Positions 39,431 to 47,164 of a stretch of DNA of 64,000 bases are shown here, piece by piece. This stretch comes from Multivorans sp965232105 (GTDB taxonomy: Bacteria > Acidobacteriota > Thermoanaerobaculia > Multivoradales > Multivoraceae). The position numbers and the translations under genes were made by a program. Location: the NCBI GenBank assembly GCA_965232105.1, contig OZ246956.1, positions 1,178,001 to 1,242,000 of the forward strand, given 5' to 3'. Within the stretch, counting starts at the first letter, position 1. Each line of letters begins with the position of its first letter. Under the pieces are notes generated by a model. The model ran no database searches and was not told where the DNA came from. It saw only the letters and a list, made by a program, of their open reading frames with translations.

Positions 39431-42385
39431 ATGGACCGTAAGCGACGCGACGGCCGGAGAACTCCGAAACTCATCCTGCCGGCGCTGCTTGCACCGGCTC
39501 TGCTGGCCCTCCCGGCCGCGGCCCAGGAGGGGAGCGTCTCCGGCACCGTCTTCGATCGCGAGGGCGGCGCCCTGCCCGGCGTCACGGTCAGCCTGCGGAA
39601 CGCCGACGGTGACGATACGGCCAAGAGCACCCAGACCGACGCCGCCGGCGGCTTCCGCATCGACGGCTTGGCGGACGGCGCCTACACGGCGACCGCGTCC
39701 CTGCAGGGCTTCCGGTCCTCCAGCGAAGAGGTCGAGGTGTCGGGAGGAATGGCCTCCGTCGAGTTCGCGCTCGGTCTCTCCGTCGTCGAGCAGATCGTCG
39801 TTCAGGGCGAACTGGGCGAGGAGAACGTGCTGAGGCGGCCGATGACGGTCACCGGCTTCAACGAAGGCATGGTCGTCGAGCTCGGGATGAACAACAACAA
39901 CGACCTCGAAGCGCTCACGCCGGGCCTGCAGATCGGCCACCAGTCACCCGATTCGGGCCATGGCAACCACCTCTACCTGCGCGGCATCGGCTCGCAGCGC
40001 AACCAGGAGTTCTTCCAGGCCACCGCGGTCGCCACCTACGTCGACGGCATCTACACCGACGAGCTCTACGGGCTCGAGCCCGGCAACCTCTTCGACGTCG
40101 AGAGCATGAACGTGGCGCGAGGCCCGCAGGGAACCACCGGCGGCCGCGCGGCGATCGCCGGGGCGATCAGCTTCAACACGATCAAGCCGACCGCGCAGTT
40201 CGACGTCAACGCGCTGGCCGAGTACACCGATCAGACCTCACAGCGCGGCGACCTCGCCATCGGCGGTCCGATCGGCGACAGCCGGGTGAGCTGGCGGTTG
40301 ACCGCCGGAAGCTGGCAGGGCGAGGGCGCGCAGCCCAACATCGGCCCCGGCGGCGACTACGACGAACCGGACAACACCCACTGGGCGCCGCAGCTCCGCT
40401 ATCTCGGCGAGACGGTCGACTTCAACGTCCGCTACGCAGGGCGGGAGGACAGCGGCGCTCCCCGCACGTCGGTCGAGTTGACCGGGCGCGACGTGAGCAC
40501 GGAGTGCCTGCTGACCGGCACCGACCCGGAAGGCAATCCGACCTGCCTGTTCCCGAATCCTTTCCTCGGCGCGGCGAATCAGGCGCCGTCGGTGAGGGAC
40601 TGCGATCTCAGCGACCCGAACAAGCTCATCTGTGACGGCGACGACCTGCGCAACGTGGTCGACTACAACACGCCCGGCAACGAGGACTCCGAGCTCCAGA
40701 TGGCCGTGGCCGACCTGAACATTCGACCCAGCAGGGGACTGTCCCTGTCCTACAAGGCCGGCTATCGCGAGACGACGGAGAACGCGCAGACCGACACGGA
40801 TGGCACTTCGCGGACGGGCGGCCCCGACGATCCGTTCGTCGACGCGAACGGCTATCCGTTCTCGGACACGATGACGAACTACTTCCGCTACTCCGAGCAG
40901 ACCTCCCACGAGGTGAGAATGGCCTCGAGCTTCGCGGGCGATTTCCAGTTCGTCCTGGGCGCTTACCAGCGCGACGGCGACGAGCCCTACGACGCGCGGT
41001 TCTTCGACTTCTCCAACCCCGCGTTCAACACGAACACCCTGGCGACCTGTCAGGCGGCGCTTCCCTTCTTCGGGCTGCCCCTGCTGAGCGATTTCGGCAC
41101 GACGTCAGCCCAGTCGGGTCAGGGCGGCGTCTGGGCGTGCCCGGGAGAGCTTCTCGACTGGTCGAACGCGGGCGCCATCGGCGCGTTCTCCGACGGCAGC
41201 ATGAACGGCCACTGGCTGGACTTCTACGGCCACTCGCAGTTCGAGACACGGGCCTGGTACGGGAACGTCGAGTTCCAGGTCGGCGACAGGTGGACGCTGT
41301 TCGGCGGCATCCGCCACGACCAGGACATCAAGACCCACGTGCAGAACGACGTCCGGATCGGCATCGACTTCGGCTTCGCGGTCGACCTCTGGATCTTCCG
41401 CAACGCCGCCGTGGAAGGCTTCGAGGGCAAGAACGACGCCGAGTGGAACCAGACCACCTGGAACGCGGGCTTCCAGTACTCGGCCAACCCCGCCAGCATG
41501 TGGTACGGCCGCGTCTCCAAGGGCGGCCGCCCCGGCGGCTTCGTGGGCTTCGGCAACCAGACCGAGGTGACCTTCGACTCGGAGGAGCTGATCAACTACG
41601 AGGGCGGCTGGAAGGGCCTGCTGGCGGACAACCGCTTGCAGCTCGAGGCCGCGGTCTTCTACAACGACTACCAGGGCTACTGGATCAACTCCAACCGTCT
41701 GCTGCCGGTCGAGAGGCGGATCCCCGGCGAGAGCATCTTCGAAGGCGAGATGAACACCGTCGACGGCAGTTGGATCAACGGGCTCGAGCTTACGGCGGCG
41801 TACCGGGCCACGGACCGCTTCACGATCCGCGGCTGGTACAACTACCTCGACTCGGCGATCGGCGACTTCGCCACCACGTACTGCTGCGACCCGGCGGCGC
41901 CGACCGAGACGGTCGAGTTCCAGGACCGGGAAGGCAACACCTTCACGCAGGAGATCGCCAGCCTGACGAACTTCGGCGGCAACCAGATGCCGCTGCAGCC
42001 GAAGCACAAGTTCTCGTTGACCGCGATCTACGACCTCGGCAACCTCCGTTTCCTGGGCACGCTCGGCCACACGACGGAGAAGAACACGGACATCAGCAAC
42101 CTGCCGAAGTACAAGATCCCCGAGTACACGCGGCTCGACCTGCGGGCGATCTGGTTCACGCCGCGCGAGGGCCTGCAGGTCCACGTGTTCGCCAAGAACG
42201 TGCTCGACCAGATCGCGGTGCAGCAGTGGCGCCCGAACGAAGGCTACGGTTTCGGCAGCGGCGTGATCCGCGGCTCGCTCACCGACGAGCGGGAAGTCGG
42301 CGTGACGGCGAGCTTCCGCCTCGGCGGCCGCAAGACGCTCTATGGCCTGGGCGGAGGCATGGGTCCGTCCGCCGGCGGGAAGTAG
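39431..42385 (+). CDS. TonB-dependent receptor with carboxypeptidase-regulatory-like N-terminus
   Basis: A 984-residue outer-membrane transporter. The signal peptide ends near PAAAQ. A regulatory-like domain (SGTVFDREGGALPGVTVSL) precedes the plug, which has YLRGIGSQRN and VESMNVARGPQGTTGGR, and a long barrel ends in GVTASFRLGG. The protein then continues about 20 residues past the last strand (a Gly-rich tail ending GGK), so the usual terminal Phe is not last. AGGAGG (39419-39424) lies six bases before the ATG. The barrel resembles iron-chelate/catecholate receptors more than the receptor at 1923. Its ligand is unknown. Confidence 0.92.
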   Translation: MDRKRRDGRRTPKLILPALLAPALLALPAAAQEGSVSGTVFDREGGALPGVTVSLRNADGDDTAKSTQTDAAGGFRIDGLADGAYTATASLQGFRSSSEEVEVSGGMASVEFALGLSVVEQIVVQGELGEENVLRRPMTVTGFNEGMVVELGMNNNNDLEALTPGLQIGHQSPDSGHGNHLYLRGIGSQRNQEFFQATAVATYVDGIYTDELYGLEPGNLFDVESMNVARGPQGTTGGRAAIAGAISFNTIKPTAQFDVNALAEYTDQTSQRGDLAIGGPIGDSRVSWRLTAGSWQGEGAQPNIGPGGDYDEPDNTHWAPQLRYLGETVDFNVRYAGREDSGAPRTSVELTGRDVSTECLLTGTDPEGNPTCLFPNPFLGAANQAPSVRDCDLSDPNKLICDGDDLRNVVDYNTPGNEDSELQMAVADLNIRPSRGLSLSYKAGYRETTENAQTDTDGTSRTGGPDDPFVDANGYPFSDTMTNYFRYSEQTSHEVRMASSFAGDFQFVLGAYQRDGDEPYDARFFDFSNPAFNTNTLATCQAALPFFGLPLLSDFGTTSAQSGQGGVWACPGELLDWSNAGAIGAFSDGSMNGHWLDFYGHSQFETRAWYGNVEFQVGDRWTLFGGIRHDQDIKTHVQNDVRIGIDFGFAVDLWIFRNAAVEGFEGKNDAEWNQTTWNAGFQYSANPASMWYGRVSKGGRPGGFVGFGNQTEVTFDSEELINYEGGWKGLLADNRLQLEAAVFYNDYQGYWINSNRLLPVERRIPGESIFEGEMNTVDGSWINGLELTAAYRATDRFTIRGWYNYLDSAIGDFATTYCCDPAAPTETVEFQDREGNTFTQEIASLTNFGGNQMPLQPKHKFSLTAIYDLGNLRFLGTLGHTTEKNTDISNLPKYKIPEYTRLDLRAIWFTPREGLQVHVFAKNVLDQIAVQQWRPNEGYGFGSGVIRGSLTDEREVGVTASFRLGGRKTLYGLGGGMGPSAGGK

Positions 42386-42402
42386 CGCTCCAGGCGCCGC
42401 GC

Positions 42403-42520
42403 ACCGGGTGCGCCGGTGTGCCATCCGTGCGCCCGATGACGGGCGCACGGACTGGTTAGCGGGTGGCGCGGTTACGCGCCACCCGGGTTCCCGCCGGCAT
42501 CCGGCGCGAAGCGCGCCACC
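42403..42520 (+). repeat. dispersed hairpin element, full-length copy
   Basis: Has ACCGGGTGCGCCGG at the left. The first hairpin is TCCGTGCGCCCG-ATGA-CGGGCGCACGGA (42424-42451), the second GGGTGGCGCG-GTTA-CGCGCCACCC (42461-42484), and the right part is CCGGCATCCGGCGCGAAGCG. It follows the TonB receptor stop by 17 bp and may act as its terminator. Confidence 0.9.
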
Positions 42521-42703
42521 GAGATCACGGGCGGCGTGGCCATGCCGCTCGATCCGGCCAGGGCCCGAACGACGGGATCGGGGTTCCGGCGACCGGTTTG
42601 CGTCTAAGTCAACAGGGACCGGTTCCGGGCGTGGCCCGGCCCGCCGGTCTCCGCGGACCGCGGGCGTCGAGCCATGTCGAGCGCGTATCGCGCGCCGAGA
42701 GGC

Positions 42704-42732
42704 TTGACATCGTCGGGGATCTCGACTAGTAG
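42704..42732 (+). promoter_or_regulatory. promoter of the giant-protein cluster
   Basis: TTGACA (42704-42709) is a perfect -35, with a 17-base spacer and TAGTAG (42727-42732) as a weak -10. Transcription would begin near 42740, giving a leader of about 200 bases that includes the C run. Confidence 0.5.
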
Positions 42733-42745
42733 TTTGTAGACAAAC
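42732..42745. promoter_or_regulatory. perfect palindrome at the transcription start
   Basis: GTTTGT-AG-ACAAAC is a 14-bp perfect palindrome starting at the last base of the -10 box. GTTTGTAGAC is also found right after the -10 of the TonB receptor at 39393. A repressor-binding site is plausible. Confidence 0.45.
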
Positions 42746-42799
42746 AAGTTGGATAAACCGATTTACAGCCGCGATACGGGCCGCTATTCAAACACATGA

Positions 42800-42824
42800 C
42801 CCCCCCCCCCCCCCCCCCCCCCCC
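42800..42824 (+). repeat. homopolymer run of 25 C
   Basis: Positions 42800-42824 are all C. It lies in the leader between the promoter and the ATG at 42946. Such runs slip during replication in known phase-variable loci, but long C runs are also a common place for sequencing and assembly errors. Confidence 0.85.
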
Positions 42825-42945
42825 GAAGATAACGACGCCACGGAGAACACGGGAGAGGAAGTTGACGGCCACCCGACACGAGCCGCGCCTCCGCCGCGCC
42901 ATTTCGGCCAACCTCCCTGTTTGGAGGGTTTAGGAGGAACCGGAG

Positions 42946-45900
42946 ATGAGGCTGGGGGCATCGATCGGTCCTCCTCGCCGCGCGGCGCCTGCCGCGCGGC
43001 CGCCTCTCTCCGCCTCGGCCCGGCCAGTGGGCCGCCGCGCCGTCGCGCTTCTTGTCGCGGCGCTGGCCTCGTTTGCCGCCGCCGCGTCCGCCTTCGGCCA
43101 AACGGCCACCGTGACGATCAAGGCGGGACCGGCGGCGGTCGAGGGAGGGTCCGCCATGTTCACGTTCGAGAGTTCCGGGCTGACCGGCATCATCAGCGTC
43201 GGGTTCGAGGTTGTCCATGAACGTGCCTACACCGGTCTCTTCACCCGCAAGATCAGCCTGTCACAGAACACTCCCTCTCGTGTCAGGCCGGTGCCCCTGA
43301 TCAAGAACGGCATAGACGAGGCGAGCGGCTGGATGAGGCTGAAGGTGCTGCCCGGCGACGGCTACGTAGTGGGCTCGCCCAGCGTGGCGACCGTCCCGGT
43401 AGCCGACGCCGACCCGACGACGGTGGCGCTGAGCGCGCCGGCGGGCGACATTGCCGAGGGCGGCGACAAGACTCTCGGCGTATCGCTCGGCAGGGCTCTC
43501 TGGGACGGCGAGGACCTCACCGTCGCGCTGACGTTCGGCGGCTCGGCCGCGTTCGGCACGGACTACTCGCTTTCGGCGCCCGACCCGGCGCCGACGGGGG
43601 TCAGCTACGCGAATCTGTCGAGCGACGACCTGGCGAACAAGCCGCCCTCCATCGTCTTCACCGGCGGAGGCGGCGTATCGAGCACGGCCGGGGTCATCCT
43701 TGAAGGCCTGACGGACGATGTCGAGGAAACGAGCGAGACGGTGACCGTCGCCCTGGGCGCGCTCACCGCGGGCACGGGCCTGGGCGGCGGCGCGAAGGCC
43801 GAGGCGGGAGGCGTGAGCTTCTCGATCGACGACGCGACGGACATCGAGGTCGGCATCGAGCCCAAGACCTCGCCGGTCACCGAGGGCGCGACCGCCGCCT
43901 TCACCCTCACCGCCGACCCCGCGCCGCTGGTCGACACGACGGTCAAGGTCAAGGTCTCCCAGTCCGGCTCGTACGTGGCGACGGATGACCTGGGCTCGAA
44001 GGAGGTCGTGATCAGGGCGGGCGCCGTGACCGCCGAGCTCTCGGCGGCGACCGACGGGGACTCGACCGACGAGCCGCCCGGAGGCGCGACCGCCACCGTC
44101 CAGGCCGGCGACGAATACGTCGTGGCCAGCGCGAACGCCGCGACCGTCGACATCCGCGACGACGATCCGACGACCGTGACCCTCGAGGTGACGGGTTCCG
44201 AAGCGGTCGAGGGGTCCGGCGTGGACGTGGGCCGATTCCGGGTGACGCTCGGCCGCCCGCTGGCTCGCGGCGAGAGTCTCGGCGTTCCCCTCCTGTTCTC
44301 CGGGGGTACGCCGGGAACGGACTTCACCCTGAAGTTGGTCAATCGCGCTGACCACGGCAGCCCCGTCTTTGACGCCGCGGCGAAGACGGTCACGTTCCGG
44401 GCAACCGGCCACTCCAAATCGGCCGCCGAGCTGGTTATCGGGGCTGCGGCCGACAGCGGCGACAAGGACGACGTGATCGTCGTGGACATTCCGAGAGCCT
44501 CCACGGCCGCCCCGGGGACGCCCGTCCTCGATGCGGGGGGCGGCCTCCACGGCGGCGCCGCCGGCGCCCGGACCGGCAACGGCGAGATCACGCTCCTGGA
44601 CACCGAGCGCACGTACCGGATTTCCGGCGGAGACGCGGTGGACGAAGGCGGGACGGCCCAATTCACCTTGCACGCGAACCGGAAGCTCGCCAAGGGCGAC
44701 GCCGTGGCCGTCAAGATCACGCAGAAGGGCGACTTCGTGGACGCTTCCTCCCTGGGAACGAAGTTCGTCTCGATCACGAAGGGCGCCACAAGCAAGGCCC
44801 TGACCGTGCAGACGGTGGGGGACGAAAAGGACGAGGCGCACGGCCGGGTCGTCGCCACGATCGTCAACCAACGGGGGTACAACGTCGCCGCCCCTCCGGG
44901 CAACAGCGCCGCCGTGACGGTCAACGACGACGACGAGGCCCCGGCCGGCACGCCGGTCGTCAAGCTGACCTCGGCTTCCGCGACCGTGGCGGAGTCGGGA
45001 GGATCGACGACGATCGGCCTCGAGATCTCGCCCGCGCCGGCCGCGGAGCTCACGCTGAAGTACACGTTGTCCGGCGCCGCCACGCTGGGAACGGACTACG
45101 CGATCACGGGCGCGAGCGACGGCGCCGGGACCCTGACGATCGCGAAGGACGCCGCGACGGCCTCGATTCCGGTCACGATCACGGACGACGCGCTCGGCGA
45201 AGGAGACGAGACCGTGGTCCTGGTCCTCGCCGACGGCACGGGCTACTCCGTGGGGAAGCCGGGCGTCTTCACGCTGACGATCACCGACGACGAACCCGCG
45301 CTCACCATCGCTGCCGCGGCGACGACCGTCGCCGAGGGAACGGCCGCGACCTTCACGGTGACCGCGGACCGGTCGGTGGCGGCGGCCCTCACGGTCGGCG
45401 TGACCCTGACCGGCGACGGCGACTTCTTCGGGACGGACGCCCTCGGCGCGAAGGAAGTCACGATCGCGAAGGGCGAGAAGGCCGTCGGCCTGTCGGTTCC
45501 GACCGCCGGCGACGGCGCGGACGAGCCGAACGGCTGGGTCGAGGCGACACTCGAGGACCGCGCCGCCTACACGATCCCGACGTCTCCGGACGACAGCGCG
45601 CGGACCGTCGTGACCGACGACGACGACCCGCTGCCCGTCGTCAGCATCAACGGCGGAGCGGGCGTCACGGAAGGCGAGAACGCCTCCTTCACGATCCGCG
45701 CCCGGCCGGCGCCCAAGACGAACCTGAAGGTCAAGGTGACGCTCTCCCAGACCGGCGACTACGCGCCGGCGGGCGACCTGGGCGAGTCGACGGTAACGAT
45801 AGGCGCCTCGGGAGTCGCCACCCACACCTGCCCGACGGTGAACGACAAGGCCGACGAGGAGGACGGTTCGGTCACCGCGACGCTGCTTGCGGGCGAGGGC

Positions 45901-47040
45901 TACCTGGTGGCCGCGCCGCCCGGCAACGTGGGCGCCGTTCCCGTGAACGACGACGACGGCGCCGTGACGCCGCCCTCGGTCACCTTGTCCGCGGCGCCGA
46001 ACCCGGCGGTGGAGGGCCAGACGATATCCGTCACCGTTTCCCTGAGCCGGGCGCTTTCGTCCGCGGTCACGATCCCCCTGGTCATCGCCGCCGGGACGGC
46101 GGAGGCCGGCGACTACGGCAGTCTGGCCCCGGTCGTCGTCGCCGGCGGCCAGCGAACCGGCATCGGCAGCTTGGCGACGAGCAAGGACGCGGACGCGGAC
46201 GACGAGGTCCTGACCGTGTCGCTTGGCGCGCTGCCCGCCAGCGTCCGGGCGGGGACGCCTTCCAGCGTGACGCTGAGGATCGCCGAAACCGCGACCGGCG
46301 GACCGGGGGGCGGGGACGGCGGCGGCGGCGGTGGCGGCGGAACGCCTCCTCCACCGCCTCCGCCTCCGCCTGGACCGCCGCCCGTTTCGGGCGGCCCGCT
46401 CCAGGCTGCCTTCGCCGTCGCCCCGAGCTGCGCGGAAGAGCCGTGCCGGGTTCACACCCTCGAATCCGTGATCTTCCAGGACACGAGCGCCGGCGCCTTC
46501 TACTCGCGTCTGTGGGACTTCGGCGACGGAAGTACATCGCGCGGCGCGGACCCGGTGCACCGGTGGAGCGCGCCCGGCTTCTACCGGGTCACGTTGACTC
46601 TGGGGGACGGCGTCCACGAGTCCGCGGCGTCGATGCTGTTCCTCGTCGAGGCCGCCAGACCGGCGGGCCAATGCGTGAGCGACGAGACCACGCGCTGTCT
46701 CCGGGACTCCCGCTTCGCGGTCGAGGCGGAGTGGTTCCTCGCCGACGGCCGGCGCGGCTCGGCGGCGGTCGTCCCCGAAGGGACCAACGACTCGGCCCTG
46801 TTTCGCTTCTTCGACTCGTCCAACTGGGAAGTCCTCCTCAAGATTCTCGACGGCTGCGCTCACAACCAGGCCGTCTGGGTGTTCGCGGCGTCCACGACCG
46901 ACCTCGGCTACTCCATTCGCGTGACCGACACGGTGACGAACCAGGTCCGGGTGTACTCCAACGAACCCGGCACGCCGGCGGCCGCCGTCACCGATGCGGT
47001 CGCCTTCCCCGGAAGTTGCGAAGGGACCGGATCCTCCTGA
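42946..47040 (+). CDS. large secreted Calx-beta repeat protein with PKD and shared C-terminal domain
   Basis: A 1364-residue secreted protein. A long basic N-terminus leads into a hydrophobic signal core (VALLVAALASFAAAASAFG). About ten Calx-beta-like repeats of ~110 residues follow (each with an opening such as VTEGATAAFTLTADPAP and ending in Asp-rich DDD or DDE turns that likely bind calcium). A Gly/Pro-rich linker (poly-Gly then PPPPPPPPP) at ~1125-1145 leads to a PKD domain (LWDFGDGSTSRGADPVH) near 1185. The last ~120 residues hold the FFDSSNWEVLLKILDGC domain also found in the next gene. The ribosome site AGGAGG is 8 bases before the ATG. It is probably a cell-surface or matrix adhesin. 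Confidence 0.88.
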   Translation: MRLGASIGPPRRAAPAARPPLSASARPVGRRAVALLVAALASFAAAASAFGQTATVTIKAGPAAVEGGSAMFTFESSGLTGIISVGFEVVHERAYTGLFTRKISLSQNTPSRVRPVPLIKNGIDEASGWMRLKVLPGDGYVVGSPSVATVPVADADPTTVALSAPAGDIAEGGDKTLGVSLGRALWDGEDLTVALTFGGSAAFGTDYSLSAPDPAPTGVSYANLSSDDLANKPPSIVFTGGGGVSSTAGVILEGLTDDVEETSETVTVALGALTAGTGLGGGAKAEAGGVSFSIDDATDIEVGIEPKTSPVTEGATAAFTLTADPAPLVDTTVKVKVSQSGSYVATDDLGSKEVVIRAGAVTAELSAATDGDSTDEPPGGATATVQAGDEYVVASANAATVDIRDDDPTTVTLEVTGSEAVEGSGVDVGRFRVTLGRPLARGESLGVPLLFSGGTPGTDFTLKLVNRADHGSPVFDAAAKTVTFRATGHSKSAAELVIGAAADSGDKDDVIVVDIPRASTAAPGTPVLDAGGGLHGGAAGARTGNGEITLLDTERTYRISGGDAVDEGGTAQFTLHANRKLAKGDAVAVKITQKGDFVDASSLGTKFVSITKGATSKALTVQTVGDEKDEAHGRVVATIVNQRGYNVAAPPGNSAAVTVNDDDEAPAGTPVVKLTSASATVAESGGSTTIGLEISPAPAAELTLKYTLSGAATLGTDYAITGASDGAGTLTIAKDAATASIPVTITDDALGEGDETVVLVLADGTGYSVGKPGVFTLTITDDEPALTIAAAATTVAEGTAATFTVTADRSVAAALTVGVTLTGDGDFFGTDALGAKEVTIAKGEKAVGLSVPTAGDGADEPNGWVEATLEDRAAYTIPTSPDDSARTVVTDDDDPLPVVSINGGAGVTEGENASFTIRARPAPKTNLKVKVTLSQTGDYAPAGDLGESTVTIGASGVATHTCPTVNDKADEEDGSVTATLLAGEGYLVAAPPGNVGAVPVNDDDGAVTPPSVTLSAAPNPAVEGQTISVTVSLSRALSSAVTIPLVIAAGTAEAGDYGSLAPVVVAGGQRTGIGSLATSKDADADDEVLTVSLGALPASVRAGTPSSVTLRIAETATGGPGGGDGGGGGGGGTPPPPPPPPPGPPPVSGGPLQAAFAVAPSCAEEPCRVHTLESVIFQDTSAGAFYSRLWDFGDGSTSRGADPVHRWSAPGFYRVTLTLGDGVHESAASMLFLVEAARPAGQCVSDETTRCLRDSRFAVEAEWFLADGRRGSAAVVPEGTNDSALFRFFDSSNWEVLLKILDGCAHNQAVWVFAASTTDLGYSIRVTDTVTNQVRVYSNEPGTPAAAVTDAVAFPGSCEGTGSS

Positions 47041-47164
47041 CGCGTCGGGACCGCCGGAAGCCAGCCGGACGGTCGGCACGCGCCGGTTTCGCCGCGCAAG
47101 CTCCCGCGCCGCTCCGGGCGGCAGCGCGAGCCGGCGGGGCGACAGGTCGAGTAACATTGGCGGC

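Larger units (their letters stand above)
42521..42945. other. leader and regulatory region of the giant-protein cluster
   Basis: A 425-bp region with no convincing protein gene. From left to right it holds about 180 bp without recognisable features, a TTGACA -35 box, a 14-bp palindrome, a 25-base C run, a short frame of 45 codons beginning at 42796, and a strong AGGAGG ribosome site (42932-42937) before ATG 42946. Confidence 0.6.

Noticed and set aside
42921..43220. Short frame overlapping the start of the Calx-beta gene
   Set aside because: It lacks a ribosome site and domain; it matters only as the alternative register discussed for the C run.
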